This document shows, piece by piece, positions 6,511 to 11,685 of a stretch of DNA of 11,685 nucleotides. The notes beneath the pieces are model-generated. The model searched no databases and was not told the DNA's origin. It saw only the letters and a program-made list of their open reading frames with translations. Within the stretch, counting starts at the first letter, position 1; each line of letters starts with the position of its first letter. The stretch covers positions 1 through 11,685 of the forward strand of contig JAISQQ010000155.1 in assembly GCA_031274075.1 (NCBI GenBank), in the 5' to 3' direction. The translations under genes and the position numbers were made by a program. The stretch is from Accumulibacter sp. GTDB taxonomy: Bacteria > Pseudomonadota > Gammaproteobacteria > Burkholderiales > Rhodocyclaceae.

Positions 6511-6589
6511 GGAGAAGATCGCAAACAGCTTCTTGGCGGCTTGATGGTCTCTACATGATTTTTTCGTGAAGCAGGAAATTTCCCTCGCC

Positions 6590-9500
6590 ATGAACTCGCT
6601 GCCCGATTACGCCGAGCTGCACTGCCTGTCCAATTTCAGCTTCCTGCGCGGCGCGTCGCACGCGGAGGAGCTGGTGGCGCGGGCGAAGGCGCTGGGTTAC
6701 GCGGCGCTGGCGATCACCGACGAGTGTTCGTTCGCCGGCCTGGTGCGCGCGCACGTGGCGGCGAAGGCGGCCGGGCTGAAGCTGATCTGCGGCGCCGAGA
6801 TCGTGCTCGCCGACGGCATGAAGCTGGTGCTGCTGGCGCGGGATCGCGCGGGCTACGGCAACCTCTCGGCGATCGTCAGCCTCGGCCGCCGCCACGCGGA
6901 AAAGGGCCGCTACCATCTGACGCGCGGCGATCTGGCGCGAGGCGTTCCCGGCTGCCTGGCGCTGTGGGTCGCGCCGGGAAATACGGTGCACGGCGCGTCC
7001 GAAGCGGCGGAGGACGACGCCCGCTGGCTGGCGGAAGCGTTTCCCGGACACGCCTGGATCGCCTTCGAACGGCACCTGGCGGCGGGCGACGCCGGGCGGC
7101 TGGCGGCGCTGCGCGCGCTGTCGGACGATGCCGGCCTGCCGCTGGTCGCCGCCGGCGACGTGCACATGCACGCGCGCGGCCGCCGCGCCCTGCAGGACGT
7201 GCTCACCGCGCTGCGCCTGAAGACCTCGGTCGACGCCGCGGGCCTGGCGCTCTTTCCCAACGGCGAACGCTGCCTGCGCCCGCGCGCGCGGCTGGCGCGC
7301 CTCTACCCGCCCGAACTGCTGGCGGAGAGCGTGCGCGTCGCCGGGCTGTGCGCCTTTTCGCTCGATGAGCTGCGTTACGAATATCCCGAGGAGATCGTTC
7401 CGCCGGGCCAGACCCCGGCAGCCTACCTGCGCGCCGAGGTGCAAAAGGGACTCGCCGCGCGCTATCCCGGCGGCATTCCGGAGAAGGTGCGCGCGCAGGT
7501 CGCGCACGAGCTCGCGCTGATCGCCGAACTGCGCTACGAAGCGTATTTCCTCACCGTCTACGATGTGGTGCGCTTCGCCCGCTCCCGGCGCATCCTGTGC
7601 CAGGGACGCGGCTCGGCGGCCAATTCGGCGGTGTGCTACGCGCTGGGCATCACCGAGGTCGATCCGGCGCAGTCGGCCCTGCTGTTCGAGCGCTTCATCT
7701 CGAAAGAGCGCAACGAGCCGCCCGACATCGACGTCGACTTCGAGCACCAGCGGCGCGAGGAAGTCATCCAGTATGTCTATGGCAAGTACGGGCGCGAGCG
7801 CGCCGCGCTGACGGCCACGGTGATCGGCTACCGCGCGCGTTCGGCGCTGCGCGACGTTGGCCGGGCGCTGGCCATCGACGGCGAGCGCATCGACGCGCTC
7901 ACCGCCTCGCTGGCCTGGTGGGACAAGCGCGAACAATGGCCCGAGCGCTTCGCCGCCGCCGGGCTCGACGCGCGCAGTCCGCGCGTGGAAAAATGGCTGA
8001 TCCTGGCCGGGCAGCTGCATGGTTTCCCGCGCCACCTCTCGCAGCACGTCGGCGGCCTGGTCATCAGCCGCGGACGCCTCGACCGGCTGGTTCCGATCGA
8101 GAACGCGGCGATGACCGGGCGCAGCGTCATCGAGTGGGACAAGGACGACATCGACGCGCTCGGGCTGATGAAGGTGGACGTGCTCGCGCTCGGCATGCTG
8201 ACGGCGATCCGCGGCGCGCTCGAGCACATTTCGCGGCGGCGGGGGCAGCTTTTCCGCATGCAGGACATCCCGCGCGAAGATCCGGAAGTCTACGCCATGA
8301 TCGGCCGCGCCGACACGATCGGCGTCTTCCAGGTCGAATCGCGCGCGCAGATGGCCATGCTGCCGCGCCTCAAACCGAAGTGCTTCTACGACCTGGTCAT
8401 CGAAGTCGCCATCGTGCGCCCCGGCCCGATCCAGGGCGGCATGGTGCATCCCTACCTGCGCCGCCGGCAGGGCCTCGATCCGGTGAGCTATCCGTCGGAA
8501 GCCGTGCGCTCGGTGCTCGAACGCACCCTCGGCGTGCCGATTTTCCAGGAACAGGTGATGCGACTGGCCGTCGTCGCCGCCGGTTTCACGCCGGGCGAGG
8601 CCGATCGGCTGCGCCGTTCGATGGCCGCGTGGAAGCGCAAGGGCGGCGTCGGCCACCTGCGCGAGCGGCTGATCGACGGCATGCTCGCCCGTAATTACTC
8701 GCGCGACTTCGCCGAGGCGATCTTCCGCCAGATCGAAGGCTTCGGCGAATACGGCTTCCCGGAATCGCACGCCGCGAGCTTCGCGCTGCTCGTCTACGTC
8801 TCGGCCTGGCTCAAGCGCTACGAGCCGGCGGCGTTTCTCGCCGGACTGCTCAACGCGCAGCCGATGGGCTTCTACTCCGCCGCGCAACTCGTGCAGGACG
8901 CGCGCCGCCACGGCGTCGAAGTCCACCCGCCGGACGCGCAATACAGCGCCTGGGAAACGGAACTGGAAGAAGCCGCGCCGTCCTCGTCCGTCCGCCTCGG
9001 CCTGGAGCGCGTCAAGGGACTGGGCGCGGCGGCGGGAGCGCGCATTGCCGCCGCGCGGCCTTTCCGCGACCTCGCCGATCTCGCCCGCCGCGCCGGCCTG
9101 GCCCGGAGCGATCTCGACGCGCTGGCCGCCGCCGGCGCGCTGGCTTCGCTGGCCGGACACCGGCGGCAAGCCGCGTGGGCCGTCGCCGCCGTTCCGCTCC
9201 AGCGCGACCTGCTGGAAGAAGCCGCCGCGAGCGAAGCCGCGCTGTCCCTGCCGCCGCCCGGCGAGGGCGAGGACATCGCCGCCGACTACGCGGCGCTGCG
9301 CCTGACGCTCGGCCGCCATCCGCTGGCGCTGCTGCGGCCCTTGCTCGCGCGCCGCCGCTACCTCCCCGCGTCGGCCCTGCGCGCCATGAACCACAAGGCC
9401 CCGGCCCGCTGCGCGGGCATCGTCACCCACCGCCAGCGCCCCGGAAGCGCCGCCGGCGTCGTCTTCCTGACGCTGGAAGACGAAACGGGCCTGGTCAACG

Positions 9501-9679
9501 TGATCGTCCACCCGCGCCTCGTCGAGCGCCAGCGCCGCGAACTGCTCGGCGCGCGCCTGCTCGGCGTGCTCGGCGTGCTGCAACGCGAAGGCGAAGTCAT
9601 GCACCTGATTGCCCAGCGGCTGGCCGACCATACCCCGCTGCTGGGACAACTGCCGACCCGCAGCCGGGATTTCCAGTAG
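6590..9679 (+). CDS. dnaE2: Error-prone DNA polymerase DnaE2 (ImuC)
   Basis: DnaE2 is the C-family polymerase that performs mutagenic lesion bypass with ImuB and ImuA. The product is 1029 residues, normal for the family. An N-terminal PHP domain (about 5-230) begins YAELHCLSNFSFLRGASH. The polymerase core includes GRGSAANSAVCYALGI, PPDIDVDFE with catalytic Asp381 and Asp383, the block HVGGLVIS, and MKVDVLALGML with the third acid Asp530. It continues through FQVESRAQMAMLPRLKP, RPGPIQGGMVHPYLRR, FQEQVM and GYGFPESHAASFALL. A helix-hairpin-helix region (about 803-850) is followed by an OB fold (about 935-1005) ending SRDFQ. The ATG at 6590 has AGGAAA at 6573-6578. An in-frame GTG at 6566 lacks a ribosome site and would add eight residues unlike the family start. 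Expression is presumably SOS-controlled from the lexA promoter, but the repeat stack upstream may lower it; I saw no GTGT-N8-RCAC dyad in the spacer. Confidence 0.95.
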   Translation: MNSLPDYAELHCLSNFSFLRGASHAEELVARAKALGYAALAITDECSFAGLVRAHVAAKAAGLKLICGAEIVLADGMKLVLLARDRAGYGNLSAIVSLGRRHAEKGRYHLTRGDLARGVPGCLALWVAPGNTVHGASEAAEDDARWLAEAFPGHAWIAFERHLAAGDAGRLAALRALSDDAGLPLVAAGDVHMHARGRRALQDVLTALRLKTSVDAAGLALFPNGERCLRPRARLARLYPPELLAESVRVAGLCAFSLDELRYEYPEEIVPPGQTPAAYLRAEVQKGLAARYPGGIPEKVRAQVAHELALIAELRYEAYFLTVYDVVRFARSRRILCQGRGSAANSAVCYALGITEVDPAQSALLFERFISKERNEPPDIDVDFEHQRREEVIQYVYGKYGRERAALTATVIGYRARSALRDVGRALAIDGERIDALTASLAWWDKREQWPERFAAAGLDARSPRVEKWLILAGQLHGFPRHLSQHVGGLVISRGRLDRLVPIENAAMTGRSVIEWDKDDIDALGLMKVDVLALGMLTAIRGALEHISRRRGQLFRMQDIPREDPEVYAMIGRADTIGVFQVESRAQMAMLPRLKPKCFYDLVIEVAIVRPGPIQGGMVHPYLRRRQGLDPVSYPSEAVRSVLERTLGVPIFQEQVMRLAVVAAGFTPGEADRLRRSMAAWKRKGGVGHLRERLIDGMLARNYSRDFAEAIFRQIEGFGEYGFPESHAASFALLVYVSAWLKRYEPAAFLAGLLNAQPMGFYSAAQLVQDARRHGVEVHPPDAQYSAWETELEEAAPSSSVRLGLERVKGLGAAAGARIAAARPFRDLADLARRAGLARSDLDALAAAGALASLAGHRRQAAWAVAAVPLQRDLLEEAAASEAALSLPPPGEGEDIAADYAALRLTLGRHPLALLRPLLARRRYLPASALRAMNHKAPARCAGIVTHRQRPGSAAGVVFLTLEDETGLVNVIVHPRLVERQRRELLGARLLGVLGVLQREGEVMHLIAQRLADHTPLLGQLPTRSRDFQ

Positions 9680-9766
9680 AATTCCGATCCAAGCCCATTC
9701 ACGGCGCGCGCATCGAACGCCAAACGCCATCGGAGCGGAGCTTCGCGCTTGATGGGAGAATACCCG

Positions 9767-9853
9767 ATGGGCGAGTCGAAACAAAAGCGCTTGGAAACCC
9801 AGGACAAAATCACCGGGCGGTTTCTCCCCTGTGACCGGGAAAGGCAGCCATGA
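9767..9853 (+). CDS. Possible small ORF, 28 residues, unknown
   Basis: An ATG at 9767 has GGGAGA at 9754-9759 with 7 nt spacing and encodes a charged peptide beginning MGESKQKRLETQDKITG and ending RERQP. Its stop overlaps the ATG of a second 29-residue frame (9850-9939), an ATGA arrangement typical of coupled genes. No homology is recognised, there is no membrane segment, and no promoter is evident. It may be chance in a repeat-rich spacer. Confidence 0.18.
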   Translation: MGESKQKRLETQDKITGRFLPCDRERQP

Positions 9854-9933
9854 GCGGAAGCGGTGTTGTAAACGAAAATGAAAAAGGAATTAATCGGGGT
9901 CCGTCTCCTATTATTTACTTGCAAAACCGTGGC

Positions 9934-10027
9934 GTATAGCTTGGGGTGAGCGAAGCGAACCCCAACACAAAGCAAAGCAAGAGGATCATCCAATGTTGGG
10001 GTTCGCTTCGCCCACCTCAACCTATAC
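9934..10027. repeat. BIME-like pair of inverted 34-bp REP units
   Basis: The 34 bases from 9934 and the reverse complement of 9994-10027 agree at 31 positions, with a 26-bp loop containing CAAAGCAAAGCAA. Each unit has its own fold, TTGGGGT and ACCCCAA around GAGCGAAGCGA. Such paired palindromes typically sit downstream of genes and can stabilise or terminate transcripts. It may end the imu message, although no T-run follows. Confidence 0.85.
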
Positions 10028-10096
10028 GGGCTATGCGGGCTGGGTTCCGGAGATACGACGATGGGGTTCATTTCTTCATGCGTGGTGAAAGGCGTT

Positions 10097-10125
10097 TTGA
10101 CGCCACATAAGGACTTGAATATAAG
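10097..10125 (+). promoter_or_regulatory. Predicted sigma70 promoter upstream of the trigger factor gene
   Basis: TTGACG (10097-10102) and TATAAG (10120-10125) each match consensus at 5 of 6 positions with an exact 17-bp spacer. The start would be near 10132, giving a leader of about 120 nt. A 5-bp dyad, GGCGT/ACGCC (10091-10104), overlaps the -35 and could be an operator or coincidence. Confidence 0.6.
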
Positions 10126-10251
10126 AGATTTTTGGCAACTGTTTACGACATTTGCGTAGGCGATGGCCCTGTTCTCATTGTCAGTGCCACAAAATCATTC
10201 ACTACAAGTATGATATGCCCCTCGTCTTCCGACTCGTAACATCTACATAAC

Positions 10252-11682
10252 ATGGACTCACAAACGCTGGAAAGCTCCTCCGCGCCCGATGGCGCGACAA
10301 ACCCCCTGGCGCGTCAATGTACGTTTGCGATTGACATTCGGGAACAGAAAAAAATGTACGAAACCTGTCTGCGCCGTCTTTCCCGTACGCTCAGGATTCC
10401 GGGCTTTCGCGCAGGCAAAGCGCCGATTCGTCTGCTGGAGCAGGATTATGGAGAGGAAGCGGAGCAGGAAAGCCTGAGCGAGTTGACGAACCAAGCCTTG
10501 CGGCAAGCGGAGATTTCCGGCCAATTCGTTATCGCCTCTATCGTGGGCATAAACGAAATCGCATCCGATAATCCGGCGGAACGGAAATTCTCGGCGACTT
10601 TCGAGATTTATCCCCAGGTTGCGCTGGCCGACCTGTCGCAACTTTCCATCGAACGCCCGGTTGTGGAAATCACTGCCGCCGACATCGACGAGCAACTTCA
10701 AGAGATACAAATGGAACAGGGGAGTTACAAAACCGTTGAGCGCGCGGCAGAACTGGATGACCTTGTTGTCGTAAGTTATTTTGGAACCCTGGATGGCGCT
10801 CCGCTCCCTGACGATGAAAATCTTACGGACTACGAGATGGTTCTGGGGGAAACAATCGAAGCATGGCAGGCGTTCGATGCTGAAATCGTCGGCATGAAGG
10901 CAGGCGAATCGAAAGTTTTTCATTTCACTTACCCGGAAGATCATGAGTCCGAGGCGCTGGCAAACAAGAAAGTTCAAATTCACCTGACGCTCTCCGAGAT
11001 CAAAACATGGGTGCCAGCGGAAATCGATACCGAATTTCTCATGGACAACGGAATTGCCGATGGCGATCTGGACAAACTGCGCGCCGAAATCAAGGAAGAT
11101 TTGGAAAGGAAGGCTGAAAAAACAAGCGGTAAATTGACCAGACAACGGGTTTTCGACGCCTTGCTGGACGCCCACACGTTCGCCGTACCGGAAAAACTGG
11201 TCGAAAAGGAAATCCGGAAATTACAGCAGGAAGATCATGCGAAGATGGCGAGGATTGCGCGCATATTAGGCGCCGACGAAAATACGTTCAGCGCGTCGGA
11301 TCTTCATCCGCCTGATTTTTTTGCCGATACAGCCCAAAGGAATGTACGCCTGAATCTTATTCTTGATGAAATCAACGCCATCCATGAATTCCGGGTTACC
11401 CCCGCGCAAGTACGCGCGCGCATGGAAAAAAACGCCCAAGGATACCATCATCCGGAAAAAACGATTGCCCGGTATAACGCCGCCCCCAAACACAAAGACC
11501 TGATCGCGGCGGAGTTACTGGAAGAACAGATTGTCGACTGGCTGCTGACCAAAATCAATGTAGTGGATGTGCCTTGCGACCATAAAGCACTGATTAAAAT
11601 GAATATCGAGGCCGAAGGGATGGACATCCCGCTCCCGAAAACGGAGGGAGATGCGCCGTCGGCATCGGAAGAAAGCTCATAA
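10252..11682 (+). CDS. tig: Trigger-factor-family ribosome-associated chaperone
   Basis: Trigger factor binds the ribosome near the exit tunnel and shields nascent chains; it is cytoplasmic. The 476-residue product has the three-part layout. An N-terminal ribosome-binding domain (about 18-140) carries the signature PGFRAGKAPIRLLEQDYG (Gly51-Lys56). An FKBP-like domain follows (about 165-250; DDLVVVSYFGTLDGAPL, then VGMKAGESKVFHFTYPEDH). A helical chaperone domain (about 255-448) is followed by an acidic Ser/Glu tail. It is about 40 residues longer than E. coli trigger factor (432). In the FKBP domain the usual IPGFE stretch reads EAWQAFDAE (203-211), so prolyl-isomerase activity may be reduced. 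No Shine-Dalgarno precedes the ATG at 10252, yet the N-domain aligns from there; the next ATG (residue 35) would cut into it. Codon GC is clearly lower than in dnaE2. tig often precedes clpP-clpX; the window ends 3 bp past the stop, so this cannot be seen. Confidence 0.85.
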   Translation: MDSQTLESSSAPDGATNPLARQCTFAIDIREQKKMYETCLRRLSRTLRIPGFRAGKAPIRLLEQDYGEEAEQESLSELTNQALRQAEISGQFVIASIVGINEIASDNPAERKFSATFEIYPQVALADLSQLSIERPVVEITAADIDEQLQEIQMEQGSYKTVERAAELDDLVVVSYFGTLDGAPLPDDENLTDYEMVLGETIEAWQAFDAEIVGMKAGESKVFHFTYPEDHESEALANKKVQIHLTLSEIKTWVPAEIDTEFLMDNGIADGDLDKLRAEIKEDLERKAEKTSGKLTRQRVFDALLDAHTFAVPEKLVEKEIRKLQQEDHAKMARIARILGADENTFSASDLHPPDFFADTAQRNVRLNLILDEINAIHEFRVTPAQVRARMEKNAQGYHHPEKTIARYNAAPKHKDLIAAELLEEQIVDWLLTKINVVDVPCDHKALIKMNIEAEGMDIPLPKTEGDAPSASEESS

Positions 11683-11685
11683 ATC

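Larger units (their letters stand above)
6203..6523. repeat. 22-bp direct repeat bracketing the imuB-dnaE2 spacer
   Basis: The sequence CGCGCTCCC, one variable base, then GAGAAGATCGCA occurs at 6203-6224 (A) and 6502-6523 (G). The copies match at 21 of 22 positions and lie 299 bp apart. A third, inverted and more diverged copy lies at 6416-6437 (18 of 22). This shows that the spacer was built by repeated use of one unit. Confidence 0.8.
9680..10251. other. 572-bp intergenic region between dnaE2 and the trigger factor gene
   Basis: No convincing full-length gene is present. From left to right it holds an imperfect REP-like palindrome (about 9728-9755, CCATC/GATGG with inner GCG/CGC), two tiny ORFs sharing an ATGA overlap (9767-9853 and 9850-9939), the 34-bp inverted repeat pair (9934-10027), and a predicted promoter (10097-10125). 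The segment 9890-9920 reads GGAATTAATCGGGGTCCGTC and then CCTATTATTTAC. From memory this resembles sequences that accompany REP-associated tyrosine transposases, but no transposase gene is here. GC drops sharply from about 9850 onward. Confidence 0.6.

Noticed and set aside
6233..6569. Short plus-strand frames in the imuB-dnaE2 spacer
   Set aside because: They run through palindromic repeats, have no domain and no good ribosome sites.
6566..6589. GTG start for dnaE2
   Set aside because: No Shine-Dalgarno upstream and the eight added residues are not family-like; they fall in what may be a duplicated junction.
6551..9784. Very long open frame on the minus strand opposite dnaE2
   Set aside because: It mirrors the GC-rich dnaE2 coding strand, encodes low-complexity Arg/Ala/Gln/His-rich sequence and has no recognisable domain; the plus-strand protein is a clear DnaE2.
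10061..10159. 32-residue ORF starting MGFISSC
   Set aside because: It spans the predicted tig promoter, has no clear ribosome site and no recognisable similarity.
10258..11175. Minus-strand open frame opposite the trigger factor gene
   Set aside because: Shadow frame without domain similarity; the plus strand carries the trigger factor signature.

Overview
The window reads as chromosomal DNA from a GC-rich proteobacterium. A beta-proteobacterium is most likely, because the LexA-like repressor, ImuA, ImuB and DnaE2 proteins and the YfcG-type and LigE-like GSTs all resemble beta-proteobacterial versions. This is judged from memory of the families; no search was run. There is no phage, plasmid, rRNA, tRNA or CRISPR signal.

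Layout. (1) 2-1615, minus strand: a four-domain rhodanese protein in which only the second domain keeps its catalytic cysteine. (2) 1808-3215, plus strand: two glutathione-transferase-fold genes, a YfcG-type disulfide-bond oxidoreductase and a LigE (beta-etherase)-like GST, probably co-transcribed. The last codons of the second lie inside a heptamer repeat element (3195-3318). (3) 3320-9679: an SOS mutagenesis cassette, lexA-like repressor, imuA, imuB, dnaE2 (imuC). A promoter and two tandem 16-bp dyads precede the repressor gene. imuA and imuB overlap by 74 nt, whereas imuB and dnaE2 are separated by about 400 bp of nested inverted repeats. (4) 9680-10251: a long intergenic stretch with a paired REP-like inverted repeat, two tiny coupled ORFs of unknown status and a good sigma70-type promoter. 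(5) 10252-11682: a trigger-factor-family chaperone with visibly lower GC than the cassette and a degenerate FKBP signature.

How the genes work together. In the known ImuABC model, DNA damage activates RecA, the LexA-type repressor cleaves itself at Ala-Gly, and ImuA, ImuB and DnaE2 are produced. ImuB, a Y-family protein without catalytic acids, bridges the beta clamp and the error-prone polymerase DnaE2, and ImuA assists. Here the repressor gene heads the cassette and its own promoter carries the candidate operators, which fits autoregulation. The GSTs and rhodanese share a thiol/sulfur theme but have no evident link to the SOS cassette.

The least ordinary content is non-coding. There is a heptad-plus-hairpin repeat family with one well-formed and one degraded copy, a nested palindrome stack that separates imuB from dnaE2, a BIME-like REP pair, and tandem operator dyads of a form (GTGT-N8-RCAC) that differs from the E. 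coli SOS box. I found no clearly new multi-gene system.
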